Origin: JBMOMT01 sp049324835
Lineage (GTDB): Bacteria > Chloroflexota > Anaerolineae > CAYNKW01
Assembly: GCA_049324835.1 (NCBI GenBank)
Contig: JBMOMT010000052.1
Location: forward strand, 1-64,000
Direction: 5' to 3'
DNA: 64,000 nt
Below are positions 48,765 through 56,514 of the stretch, piece by piece. Under the pieces are notes generated by a model. That model was not told where the DNA came from. It ran no database searches and saw nothing but the letters and a program-made list of their open reading frames with translations. Each line of letters opens with the position of its first letter. Within the stretch, counting starts at the first letter, position 1. The position numbers were made by a program, and so were the translations under genes.

Positions 48765-49235
48765 ATGAAAGCAGAGCCAGAGTTGTTGACGGTCACCTCC
48801 GCCGACGTGGGTATGCCCTACGAGTGGTCGGTGGGCATCTATGGCAGCCGCTTTTTCCAGGAAATCCGCGAGCGGCAGCGCTTTATCGGCATTCGCTGCC
48901 CGCAGTGCGGCCGGGTGCGCGTGCCGCCGCGCCGCGTCTGCGGGCCGTGCTTTTGCGAGATGGACGAGCTGGTGCCCCTGGGCGATACGGGCGTCATCGT
49001 CGCCTTTTCCATCGTCAACTATTCCTTCATCGACCCCGCCACCGGCGCTCAGCGGCCCATCCCCTACACCTACGGCTACATCCAGCTCGACGGCGCCGAC
49101 AATATCTTTTCCCACTTTATCGACGAGACCGACGAGGCGCGCATCCAGGTGGGCATGCGCGTGCGGGCGGTGTTCAAGGCGCCGGACGAGATGGCGGGTA
49201 ACATCGGCGATATCCGGCATTTCGAGATCATCTAG
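48765..49235 (+). CDS. DUF35 Zn-ribbon/OB-fold protein, A-type (module 2)
   Basis: 156 residues from ATG 48765. Zn ribbon CPQC...CGPC at about 44-62 ('GIRCPQCGRVRVPPRRVCGPC') and OB fold with 'IPYTYGYIQLDGADNIFSHFIDE'. It matches domain A of the tandem protein at 34151 ('GIKCPQCGRVQMPPRVVCAVC', 'YTYGSVRLDGCDSVIDHLID'). With the B-type at 45754 it reconstitutes the fused partner of module 1. The gap before it carries an 'AAAACGT' tandem tract. Its stop codon runs into a perfect palindrome. Confidence 0.88.
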   Translation: MKAEPELLTVTSADVGMPYEWSVGIYGSRFFQEIRERQRFIGIRCPQCGRVRVPPRRVCGPCFCEMDELVPLGDTGVIVAFSIVNYSFIDPATGAQRPIPYTYGYIQLDGADNIFSHFIDETDEARIQVGMRVRAVFKAPDEMAGNIGDIRHFEII

Positions 49236-49264
49236 GTGCAACGCACTTCAAGTGCGTTGCACCT
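49234..49264. repeat. Perfect 15-bp-arm palindrome after the DUF35 gene
   Basis: AGGTGCAACGCACTT (49234-49248), one base, then AAGTGCGTTGCACCT (49250-49264). It begins within the DUF35 stop codon and ends just before the ribosome-binding site of the next gene. No T run follows, so it is a repeat rather than a classic terminator. Confidence 0.8.
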
Positions 49265-49277
49265 CAAGGAGTGTATT

Positions 49278-50135
49278 ATGAAAAAGGTCATCATCACCGC
49301 GGCGTTATCCGGTTCGGGCACGACCAAGGAGCACAACCCGGCGGTGCCCTACACGCCGGCCGAGTTTGCAGAGGAAGCCTACCGCGCCCACCAGGCCGGC
49401 GCGGCCATGGTCCACGTCCACGCCCGGCTGGACGACGGCACGCCGACCCACGAGGTGGATCGCATCCGCGCCACCTACGACGCCATCCGCCAGCGCGTCC
49501 CGGGCCTGATCGTCAACCTGTCGTCGGCGGTGGGCATGGGCAAAACGCCGGAGCAGCGCATCGGCCAGATTGTGGCCATCAAGCCCGAAATGGCTTCGCT
49601 GAACACCAACTCGATGAACTTTGCCGCCGCCAACCGCAAAACGGGCGAAATCCTGGTCGATTACCTGTTCGACAACACCTTTGCCATGATCCGCGAGTTT
49701 GCCGTGGCGATGGAGGAGAACGGCGTCAAGCCCGAATTGGAGCTGTACGACATCGGCGGGCTGGACAACATGCTGCTGCTGATGAAGCAGGGCATTTTCT
49801 CCGAGCCGATGAATTTCAACTTTGTGTGGGGCGTGGCCGGCGGGCAGCGCTTCCGGCCTGACGCCTTTGTGACCATGGTCCATGCCCTGCCGCCGGGGGC
49901 CAATTTCACCACCTGCGGCGTGGGCCGCCAGGAATTCCCGGCTATCATGCAATCGTGTATGCTGGGCGGGCACATGCGCGTCGGCCTGGAGGACAATGTG
50001 CGGGCGCCCAACGGCGAGCTGGTCAAGGGCAGTTACGAGCTGGTGGAATGGGCCGTGCGCGTGGCCGAAATCCTGGGCCGCACGCCGGCCACACCCGATG
50101 AGGCGCGGGCCATCATGGGGCTGCGGGGCCAGTAG
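49278..50135 (+). CDS. Beta-keto acid cleavage enzyme (BKACE, DUF849)
   Basis: 285 residues from ATG 49278 (AAGGAG upstream). 'KKVIITAALSGSGTTKEHNPAVPYTPAEFAEEAYRAHQAGAAMVHVHARLDDGTPTHE' has the BKACE start and the Zn-binding HVHAR. 'NFNFVWGVAGG' and 'TCGVGRQEFPAIMQSCMLGGHMRVGLEDN' supply the other metal and substrate ligands (Glu in 'GLEDN'). The reaction is condensation of a beta-keto acid with acetyl-CoA to give acetoacetate and a new acyl-CoA. With the CoA-transferase genes behind it, it could convert a terminal beta-keto acid of the pathway to usable CoA esters. Confidence 0.92.
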   Translation: MKKVIITAALSGSGTTKEHNPAVPYTPAEFAEEAYRAHQAGAAMVHVHARLDDGTPTHEVDRIRATYDAIRQRVPGLIVNLSSAVGMGKTPEQRIGQIVAIKPEMASLNTNSMNFAAANRKTGEILVDYLFDNTFAMIREFAVAMEENGVKPELELYDIGGLDNMLLLMKQGIFSEPMNFNFVWGVAGGQRFRPDAFVTMVHALPPGANFTTCGVGRQEFPAIMQSCMLGGHMRVGLEDNVRAPNGELVKGSYELVEWAVRVAEILGRTPATPDEARAIMGLRGQ

Positions 50136-50146
50136 ACAAAGACTCT

Positions 50147-50229
50147 GCTCGCGCCGGACCACAGTCCGGCGTCAGGGCGTGGACTGCCCGTGCCTACCGG
50201 CAGGGTAGGTATGGTCCACGCCGGGCGAG
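50147..50229. repeat. Palindrome of the 'GGACCACAGTCC' family
   Basis: GCTCGCGCCGGACCACAGTC followed by CGGCG, a central CGTGGACTGCCCGTGCC-type segment and GGTCCACGCCGGGCGAG at the right. It fills the gap between the BKACE and CoA-transferase genes. The left arm equals that at 43805. Confidence 0.7.
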
Positions 50230-50252
50230 GGGTTGGTAAGAGAGGAATCAGC

Positions 50253-51284
50253 ATGTCAGATTCTATCGAAATTCTGGCCGAGGGGCAGGGTGAGCTTTTG
50301 GGCTGGCACGACCCCGACGAAAACCGGGCCTGGGTGCGCGATCACAAGCCGCGCGGCCTGGTGGACAAACAGATGAGCATCCGCGAGGCCGTGGCCCGCT
50401 TTGTGCGCGACGGCGATTACCTGGCCCTGGGCGGCTTTGGCCACATCCGCGTACCGATGGCCCTGGTCTACGAGATCATCCGCCAGGGACGGCGCGATCT
50501 GGCCATCGCCGGCAAGACGGCCGTGCACGACATCGATGTGCTCATCGGCGCCGGCTGCGTGGCCAAGGTCGAGTGCGCCTACTCTTTCGGGCACGAGCTG
50601 CGCGGCCTGTCGCCGGCCGGGCGGCGGGCGGTGGAGAGCGGCCAGGTGCAGGTGGTGGCCGAAATCTCTAACGGCGGCTACCAGTGGCGCTTTTTGGCGG
50701 GCATGATGGGCATCCCCTTTATCCCGGTGCGCAACCTGATGGGCACCGACACCTTTGAAAAAAGCTCGGCCAAGCAGGTGCGCGACCCGTGGAGCGGCAA
50801 GCCGGTGACGCTGCTGCCCGCCGCTTATCCCGACGTGGCGCTTTTTCACGTGCCGCGCTGCGACCGCTTTGGCAACGCCCAGATCGACGGCATCCTGGTG
50901 GAAGATTTTGAACTGGCCCGCGCCGCCCGGCGGGTGATCGTCACGGCGGAAGAGATCGTGGATGAAGAAGCGATCCGCCGCGAGCCGGACCGCACGGCCA
51001 TCCCCTTTTACGTGGTCGATGCGGTGTGCGAGGTGCCCTTTGGCGCGCATCCGACGCTGATGCCCTACCGCTACTATTTCGACGAGGCCCACATCCAGGA
51101 ATGGCTGGCCCTGGCCAAAACCGCCGAGGGGGCGCAGGCCTACTTTGAAAAGTATGTGTTTGGCCTGGCCGATTTCGACGCCTACCTGGAAAAGATCGGC
51201 GGGCTGCGCACGCTAACCCGGCTCAAGCAGGTCGAGTTGTTGCGGGCGCCGCTGGACGGTCCCACGGACACGGAGGCAGAGTGA
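50253..51284 (+). CDS. CoA-transferase subunit A (glutaconate/3-oxoadipate type)
   Basis: 343 residues from ATG 50253 (AGAGGAATCAGC upstream). Family I CoA-transferase alpha-subunit features: 'MSIREAVARFVRDGDYLALGGFGHIRVPMALVYEIIRQGRRDLAIAGKT', 'NLMGTDTFEKSS' and 'YPDVALFHVPRCDRFGNAQIDGILVEDFELARAARRVIVTAEEIV'. The length and C-terminal extension fit the glutaconate CoA-transferase-like branch. With subunit B it moves CoA between an acyl-CoA and a free acid such as acetoacetate or a dicarboxylate. The stop overlaps the next start (TGATG). Confidence 0.9.
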   Translation: MSDSIEILAEGQGELLGWHDPDENRAWVRDHKPRGLVDKQMSIREAVARFVRDGDYLALGGFGHIRVPMALVYEIIRQGRRDLAIAGKTAVHDIDVLIGAGCVAKVECAYSFGHELRGLSPAGRRAVESGQVQVVAEISNGGYQWRFLAGMMGIPFIPVRNLMGTDTFEKSSAKQVRDPWSGKPVTLLPAAYPDVALFHVPRCDRFGNAQIDGILVEDFELARAARRVIVTAEEIVDEEAIRREPDRTAIPFYVVDAVCEVPFGAHPTLMPYRYYFDEAHIQEWLALAKTAEGAQAYFEKYVFGLADFDAYLEKIGGLRTLTRLKQVELLRAPLDGPTDTEAE

Positions 51285-52060
51285 TGAACAATTCCAACGA
51301 TTACAGCCTGGCCGAGCTGCTGGCCTGCGTCGCCTCGCGGCTGCTGGAGGACAATCGAGCGGTGTTCGTCGGCACCGGCCTGCCCATGATCGCCACGATG
51401 CTGGCCCAGCGCACCCACGCGCCCCACATCCTGATCATTTTCGAGGCCGGCGGCGTGGGGCCGTTGGTGCCGGTGCTGCCCATCTCGGTGGGCGATTCGC
51501 GCACCTTTCACAAGGCGGTGGCCGCCTCGTCGATGCACGACGTGATGTCAGCCGCCCAGGCGGGCTACATCGACTATGCCTTCCTGGGCGCGGCGGCCAT
51601 GGACGCCTACGGCAACCTCAACACCACCGTCATCGGCGACTGGCAGCGGCCCAAGGTGCGCCTGCCCGGCTCGGGCGGGGCCAACGACCTGGGCTCGTTT
51701 TGCTGGCGGACGCTGTACGTCATGCGCAACCAGAGCCGGCGCACCTTTGTCAACGAGCTGGATTTTATCACCACGCCGGGCTGGTTGGGCGGGCCGGGCG
51801 AGCGGGAAAAAGCCGGGCTGCCAGCCGGCTGCGGGCCGTACCGGGTCATCACCCAGTTGGGCGTCTATGGCTTTGACGAGACGAGCAAACGGCTGGCGCT
51901 GCTCAGTCTACACCCCGGCGTCACGGTGGATGAGGTGTTGGCCCACAGCGAGTTCGAGATCCTGATCCCGGAGCAGGCGCCGTTCACCGAACCGCCGACC
52001 GCCGAGGAGCGGCGCATCCTGCGCGAGATCGACCCGGCGGGGATGGTGTTGGGCAAGTAG
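51284..52060 (+). CDS. CoA-transferase subunit B (catalytic Glu subunit)
   Basis: 258 residues from ATG 51284, overlapping the stop of subunit A. 'LLEDNRAVFVGTGLPMIATMLAQRTHAPHILIIFEAGGVGP' contains the expected catalytic glutamate (Glu in 'FEAGGVGP') that forms the gamma-glutamyl-CoA thioester. 'DYAFLGAAAMDAYGNLNTTVIGD', 'LPGSGGANDLGSFCWRT' and 'PYRVITQLGVYGFDE' are typical of the beta subunit. It is the last gene of the catabolic island; a new promoter follows at 52145. Confidence 0.9.
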   Translation: MNNSNDYSLAELLACVASRLLEDNRAVFVGTGLPMIATMLAQRTHAPHILIIFEAGGVGPLVPVLPISVGDSRTFHKAVAASSMHDVMSAAQAGYIDYAFLGAAAMDAYGNLNTTVIGDWQRPKVRLPGSGGANDLGSFCWRTLYVMRNQSRRTFVNELDFITTPGWLGGPGEREKAGLPAGCGPYRVITQLGVYGFDETSKRLALLSLHPGVTVDEVLAHSEFEILIPEQAPFTEPPTAEERRILREIDPAGMVLGK

Positions 52061-52144
52061 GCCAACGCCATCCGCCCCACACTGATGGCCTGGCTGCTCC
52101 TGGTGTCGCGGCGCGGTTTTGCCCCTGGTCCACACCACGGGATG

Positions 52145-52173
52145 TTGATTTTCATCCTCCTCTGTGATACAAT
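52145..52173 (+). promoter_or_regulatory. Promoter upstream of the ArsA-type ATPase gene
   Basis: TTGATT (52145-52150), a 17-bp spacer and TACAAT (52168-52173), 30 bp before the ATG at 52203. Confidence 0.65.
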
Positions 52174-52202
52174 CGTGCATCCATCAACTGGAGGAGTTTC
52201 CC

Positions 52203-53375
52203 ATGCGCATCATCCTCTATACCGGCAAAGGCGGCGTGGGCAAAACCAGCATCTCGGCGGCCACGGCCCTGCGCTGCGCCGATCTGGGCTATCGCACCAT
52301 GGTCCTCAGCACCGATGCCGCTCACAGCCTGGCCGATTCCTTCGATCTCGACATTGGCCCGGAACCGACCGAACTGGCGCCCAATCTGTGGGGCCAGGAG
52401 ATCGACGTGTTGCACCAGATGGACAAATACTGGGGCAACGTGCAGCGTTACCTCTCGGCCATCTTTGAGTGGCGCGGCCTGGACGAGATCATTGCCGAAG
52501 AGCTCACCGTTTTTCCCGGCATGGAAGAGCTGGCCAGCCTGCTCCAGATCGTCCACCTGCACGACGACGGTGACTATGACGTGGTCATCGTCGACTGTGC
52601 TCCCACCGGCGCGACACTGCAACTGCTCAGTTTTCCGGAAATCGCCCGCTGGTACCTGGATAAAATCTTTCCTCTGGAACGTAAAGCCATTCAGCTCACC
52701 CGACCGCTGCTGCGGGCCGTGATCGATGTGCCCATCCCTGACGACGCCGTTTTTGATAGCGTGGCCGATCTGATCCTGAGCCTGGATCGTATGCACACGC
52801 TGCTGGCCGACCCGCAGAAATCTTCTGTGCGACTGGTGCTCAACCCGGAAAAGATGGTCATCAAAGAGGCCCAGCGAGCCTTCACCTATCTGAACCTCTA
52901 CGGTTACGCCACCGATCTGATCGTCTCCAACCGCATCATCCCCACCAGCGTGCGCGATGGCTATTTCGATGCCTGGAAAAAGACGCAGGAAAAGTACGGC
53001 CAAATGGTGGAGGAGGCCTTTGCGCCATTGCCCATCCTGACCGTGCCCCTTTTCGATCAGGAAGTGGTGGGGTCAGAGATGCTGCGTCGTATGGCGGAGA
53101 GCATCTACGGTGAAACCGATCCAACCCGGGTCTTTTTCGTCGGTCGGGCGCAGCGGGTGGAAAAGAACGACCACGGCTACAGCCTCACCGTCCCGTTGCC
53201 CTTTGTCAGCCGACAGGAGGTCCAACTCACCCGCTCATCCTTCGACGAACTGGTCATTCACATCGGCAATCACAAACGCAGTCTGCTCCTGCCCCATGTG
53301 CTGACCGGACTACAAGTGACCGACGCCCGGCACCAGGGTGATGAGCTGGTGGTGCGTTTTTCGAGCCGGGAATGA
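52203..53375 (+). CDS. ArsA/Get3-family ATPase
   Basis: 390 residues from ATG 52203 with TGGAGGAG upstream. Deviant Walker A 'YTGKGGVGKTSISAATAL' (residues 5-22), switch I 'DTDAAHSLAD' type ('STDAAHSLADSFD'), 'VIVDCAPTGATLQLLSFPE' (switch II) and 'SNRIIPTSVRDGYFD'. The C-terminal 70 residues ('HGYSLTVPLPFVSRQEVQLTRSSFDELVIHIGNHKRSLLLP') form the ArsA/HSP20-like domain found in bacterial and chloroplast members. The Cys residues needed for arsenite binding are not evident and no arsB/arsC is near, so a role in membrane-protein targeting or another chaperone function is more likely than arsenic export. A sugar epimerase follows at 14 bp. Confidence 0.88.
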   Translation: MRIILYTGKGGVGKTSISAATALRCADLGYRTMVLSTDAAHSLADSFDLDIGPEPTELAPNLWGQEIDVLHQMDKYWGNVQRYLSAIFEWRGLDEIIAEELTVFPGMEELASLLQIVHLHDDGDYDVVIVDCAPTGATLQLLSFPEIARWYLDKIFPLERKAIQLTRPLLRAVIDVPIPDDAVFDSVADLILSLDRMHTLLADPQKSSVRLVLNPEKMVIKEAQRAFTYLNLYGYATDLIVSNRIIPTSVRDGYFDAWKKTQEKYGQMVEEAFAPLPILTVPLFDQEVVGSEMLRRMAESIYGETDPTRVFFVGRAQRVEKNDHGYSLTVPLPFVSRQEVQLTRSSFDELVIHIGNHKRSLLLPHVLTGLQVTDARHQGDELVVRFSSRE

Positions 53376-53388
53376 TAAGGAGACTCCC

Positions 53389-54348
53389 ATGACCCAAGTT
53401 CTTGTCACCGGCGGCGCCGGTTTCATCGGCAGCCATACCACCGAGGCCATCCTGGCCCGAGGCGACGAGGTGATCTGCCTGGACAACTTTAACGATTTTT
53501 ACAGCCCGGCCCGCAAACGCGCCAATGTGGCGCTCTTGGAAGGCCATCCCCGTTACCGACTCTACGAGGGCGACATCCGCGATGCCGGCCTGCTGGAGAG
53601 GCTGTTCGCCGCCGAAAAGCCGGACAAAGTGGTGCACATTGCCGCCATGGCCAACGTGCGTTATTCCATCGAGCACCCGGAGCTGTACGAATCGGTCAAT
53701 GTGCGTGGCCTGTTGAACGTGCTAGAGATGGCCCGGCGTTACCAGGTGAGCAACCTGGTGTTTGCCTCCACGTCATCGGTCTATGGCGCCGATTCATCGG
53801 TGCCGTTTCGTGAAGATGCCTCCTGCGATCGCCCGCTGGCCCCTTACCCGGCCAGCAAGCGGGCCGGCGAGCTGTTCTGTTACAGTTACCATCACCTCTA
53901 TGGCCTGCCCTGCACCTGTTTACGCTTTTTCACCGTCTATGGCCCACGCGGCCGGCCCGACATGGCCCCCTACCTGTTCACCCAATGGGTGTTCGACGGC
54001 GCGCCGCTCAAGATGTTTGGCGATGGCTCTACCTACCGCGATTACACCTACATCGACGACATCGTGGCCGGGGTGGTGGCCGCCGTGGATGCCGATTTAC
54101 CCTTCGAGATCATCAACCTGGGCAACTCGCAGACGGTCATGTTGCGCGACTTTATCACCCTGGTGGAGGATTTGGTGGGCCGCCAGGCCAACATCGTGCG
54201 GTTGCCGCCCCAGCCCGGTGACGTGCCCCGCACCTATGCCGACATCAGCAAAGCGCGCCGCCTGCTGGGATACGATCCCAAAACCCCGTTTGCAGAGGGG
54301 CTGGCTCGTTTCGTCGAATGGTACCGGCGCGAGGTGCATCGCTCCTAG
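53389..54348 (+). CDS. NAD-dependent nucleotide-sugar epimerase (UDP-glucuronate 4-epimerase-like)
   Basis: 319 residues from ATG 53389 (AAGGAGACTCCC upstream). SDR extended-type motifs: 'VLVTGGAGFIGSHTTEAIL' (NAD binding), 'CLDNFNDFYSPARKRAN', 'HIAAMANVRYSIEHP', 'FASTSSVYGAD', catalytic 'YPASKRAGE' (Tyr-x-x-x-Lys), and 'RFFTVYGPRGRPDMAPYLFTQWVFDGAPLKMFGDGSTYRDYTYIDDIVAGV'. This is the pattern of UDP-glucuronate 4-epimerases and relatives. It would supply a sugar nucleotide for surface polysaccharide. It is co-transcribed with the ArsA-type gene by position; the two functions are probably unrelated. Confidence 0.9.
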   Translation: MTQVLVTGGAGFIGSHTTEAILARGDEVICLDNFNDFYSPARKRANVALLEGHPRYRLYEGDIRDAGLLERLFAAEKPDKVVHIAAMANVRYSIEHPELYESVNVRGLLNVLEMARRYQVSNLVFASTSSVYGADSSVPFREDASCDRPLAPYPASKRAGELFCYSYHHLYGLPCTCLRFFTVYGPRGRPDMAPYLFTQWVFDGAPLKMFGDGSTYRDYTYIDDIVAGVVAAVDADLPFEIINLGNSQTVMLRDFITLVEDLVGRQANIVRLPPQPGDVPRTYADISKARRLLGYDPKTPFAEGLARFVEWYRREVHRS

Positions 54349-54406
54349 CGTGCACGGCGACCTGGCCGGAGCAGTTGCGCCGCTTCTATTTTTGGCCCAC
54401 TTTTGG

Positions 54407-54412
54407 TATAAT
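54407..54412 (+). promoter_or_regulatory. Extended -10 promoter element
   Basis: TGGTATAAT is a TGn-extended -10 with a weak -35 (TTCTAT, 17 bp upstream). It is the likely promoter for the SPFH gene at 54594. Confidence 0.45.
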
Positions 54413-54480
54413 ATCGGCCATCACCTAACCCGGCCAGGCCGGAACCGTTCGGCTGAGCTCACGCCGAAGCCAAAAAGATA

Positions 54481-54531
54481 ACCACCAAGACACCAAGAAA
54501 AAAAGGCTTTGTGTCCTGGTGCCTTGGTGGT
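54481..54531. repeat. Imperfect palindrome in the SPFH gene leader
   Basis: ACCACCAAGACACCA (54481-54495) and TGGTGCCTTGGTGGT (54517-54531) form a stem with one mismatch around a purine-rich loop. It would lie in the 5' UTR of the SPFH mRNA. Confidence 0.65.
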
Positions 54532-54593
54532 ATATTTTCTTGCCAAACGTGCCAGGATTTCATCGTCAAAACACTATCGAAGGAGTTGAATAG

Positions 54594-55556
54594 ATGTCAG
54601 ACCTGCTCTTTCCACTGATTATCCTGCTCTTGATCGTGGCTCTCTATTTCTTTTTCCGGCGGGCGCTGTTCATCGTGCCGCAGAGTCAGGCGGTGGTCAT
54701 CGAACGGCTGGGCCGTTTCAGCCGCGTGGCCTACAGTGGCCTGAACATCCTCATCCCCGGCCTCGAATCGCAACGGCGCATCCACTACCGCGTGACACAA
54801 TACGACCGCCAGGGCCTCGAAGTTGGCACGCAACTCATGGCCACCCCCTGGATCGATACACGCGAAAAGGTGCTCGACTTTCCCTCACAAAGCGTGATCA
54901 CCCAGGACAACGTGGTGATGAGCATCGACGCCGTGCTCTATTACCGCATCAACGACCCGGTCAAGGTCATCTATGAGGTGGCCAACTTTGCCCAGGCCAT
55001 CGAAAAGCTCACCCAGACCACTCTGCGCAACGTGGTGGGTGAGCTGACGCTGGACGAAACGCTGGCCTCGCGTGAGGTCATCAACGCCCGCTTGCGGGCC
55101 ATTCTGGACGAGGTGGCGGATCGTTGGGGGGTGGATATCACCCGCGTCGAGTTGCAGGACATCGTGCCGCCGGAGGACATTCGCCGCACGATGGAGTTGC
55201 AGATGACCGCCGAGCGCCAAAAACGGGCCACCATCCTCGGCGCCGAGGGTGAAAAACAGGCTGCCATCCTCAAGGCCGAGGGGATGGCCCAGTCTCGCGT
55301 GCGCGAGGCCGAGGCCCTGGCCGAAGCGCGGCTCAAGATCGCCCAGGCCGAGGCCGAAGCCCTGGAGCGGGTGCGCCAGGCCGTGGGAAACGATCAGGCT
55401 GTCGGTTATCTGGTGGCTGTGAAATATCTGGAATCGCTGGAGCGGCTGGCTGACGGTCAGGCCACCAAGATATTTTTGCCGCTTGAGGCCAGCAGCATAT
55501 TGAGCGCGTTGGGCAGCATGCGCGAGCTGTGGCAAGATACCAGGCCCGAAAGTTAA
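54594..55556 (+). CDS. SPFH/Band 7 family membrane protein (paraslipin/QmcA-like)
   Basis: 320 residues. An N-terminal membrane helix lies at about 4-24, then the SPFH domain ('VPQSQAVVIERLGRFSRVAYSGLNILIPGLESQRRIHYRVTQYDRQ', 'VITQDNVVMSIDAVLYYRINDPVKVIYEV', 'LRNVVGELTLDETLASREVINARL'). A long charged coiled coil follows ('AERQKRATILGAEGEKQAAILKAEGMAQSRVREAEALAEARLKIAQAEAEALERV') and a C-terminal 'ASSILSALGSMREL'. Such proteins form large membrane rings, organise lipid microdomains and often partner with NfeD proteins or FtsH; neither is adjacent here. GAAGGAG precedes the ATG and a strong terminator follows. Confidence 0.93.
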   Translation: MSDLLFPLIILLLIVALYFFFRRALFIVPQSQAVVIERLGRFSRVAYSGLNILIPGLESQRRIHYRVTQYDRQGLEVGTQLMATPWIDTREKVLDFPSQSVITQDNVVMSIDAVLYYRINDPVKVIYEVANFAQAIEKLTQTTLRNVVGELTLDETLASREVINARLRAILDEVADRWGVDITRVELQDIVPPEDIRRTMELQMTAERQKRATILGAEGEKQAAILKAEGMAQSRVREAEALAEARLKIAQAEAEALERVRQAVGNDQAVGYLVAVKYLESLERLADGQATKIFLPLEASSILSALGSMRELWQDTRPES

Positions 55557-55619
55557 GACCGATCTCCCAGGTTATCGTGGTTCGGCCTGTCTCTCGATTT
55601 CTGAGGGAGGGAAGGATCA

Positions 55620-55666
55620 GGGGGGTATGGCGGATGAAAAACGCCCGTCATACCCCCCTTTTCTTT
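55620..55666 (+). terminator. Terminator after the SPFH gene
   Basis: GGGGGGTATG (55620-55629) pairs with CATACCCCCC (55649-55658), with further pairing in the loop (GGCGG/GCCCG), followed by TTTTCTTTT. Confidence 0.85.
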
Positions 55667-55708
55667 TCCATTCCCTCAAAAAACGTTCACCAAAGCGGGC
55701 GCTGGCTG

Positions 55709-56353
55709 TCAGCCTGCTGCTTCTAGCAATTTCTCCAGGAACAGGGGTTCCGGCACGCCGCCTTCCAGATGCACCGTTTCGTTAAAAACAGACCGCGGCA
55801 CGCCGTGGACGTGATACTTGTTCGAGAGATGGGGGAACTCGATGGCTTCTATCATGTCGGCCCGGATCAGATCACTCTCGAAGGCCATCTGATGGGCCAG
55901 ACGCACCGCACGCGGGCAGTAGGGGCAGGTGGGGGTGACGAACACCAGGATGTGCACCGGTTTTTCGAGGCCGGCCAGGGCCTGGCGTGTGGCCTCCGAA
56001 AGCCCCGAATCACCCCTGGAGACCATGATGATGTCCTCGATGAGTGACGTGAACTCGTAACCCGAGGGGATGCCAAAGTAGCGCACGCCGTAATCCTTGC
56101 CGCCGACGACGGCGATGGCCGGAATCTTGTCCACGGCGTATTCCCCGGCCTTTTGCTCGTCGGTGACCAGGTTGTACACCTCGGCCTGAATCTTGTCCGA
56201 AAGCGCCGCGATCTCTTCCACAAGCTGCCGCGTCTCCCGGCAGTACTGGCACTCGATCTCCTGAGTGAACATGACCAGCCGCACCGCGTCAATCAGTTTG
56301 TCTGCAAATTCCTGACGCAAATAGTCTGCGTCTTTTTGGCCAATGAGTGGCAT
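55709..56353 (-). CDS. Protein disulfide oxidoreductase with two thioredoxin folds
   Basis: 214 residues with two Trx-like units. The N-terminal unit has CQYC ('ECQYCRETRQLVEEI', about 35-38) and the C-terminal unit has CPYC ('PTCPYCPRAVRLAHQMA', about 143-146), each followed by its cis-Pro loop ('KIPAIAV', 'GVPRSVF'). This two-unit glutaredoxin-like architecture is the PDO family, typical of thermophilic archaea and bacteria, where it makes or isomerises intracellular disulfides. It is a monocistronic minus-strand gene. A moderately thermophilic ancestry is suggested but not proven by this one gene. Confidence 0.88.
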   Translation of the reverse strand: MPLIGQKDADYLRQEFADKLIDAVRLVMFTQEIECQYCRETRQLVEEIAALSDKIQAEVYNLVTDEQKAGEYAVDKIPAIAVVGGKDYGVRYFGIPSGYEFTSLIEDIIMVSRGDSGLSEATRQALAGLEKPVHILVFVTPTCPYCPRAVRLAHQMAFESDLIRADMIEAIEFPHLSNKYHVHGVPRSVFNETVHLEGGVPEPLFLEKLLEAAG

Positions 56354-56514
56354 GGGATGGATACTCCTTTCCGTTGTTCGTGCAAAATCAACAGTTCGTT
56401 AGATGCCTTACCGGGCAAAAAGATTCACGCCCTGGCCCGTTTTGTTCCCCACTTGCGTAAAATACCCGGCGAGACGATAATAGGGACTGCTGGCTTGACA
56501 ATCGTTTGCCCCAC

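Noticed and set aside
41283..49264. Palindromes after gene ends as rho-independent terminators
   Set aside because: The palindromes at 41283, 43769 and 49234 lack T runs and lie inside an apparently continuous operon.
52203..53375. Arsenite efflux ATPase ArsA with an ars operon
   Set aside because: No arsB, arsC, arsD or arsR nearby and no obvious arsenite-binding cysteines; annotated as ArsA/Get3-family only.
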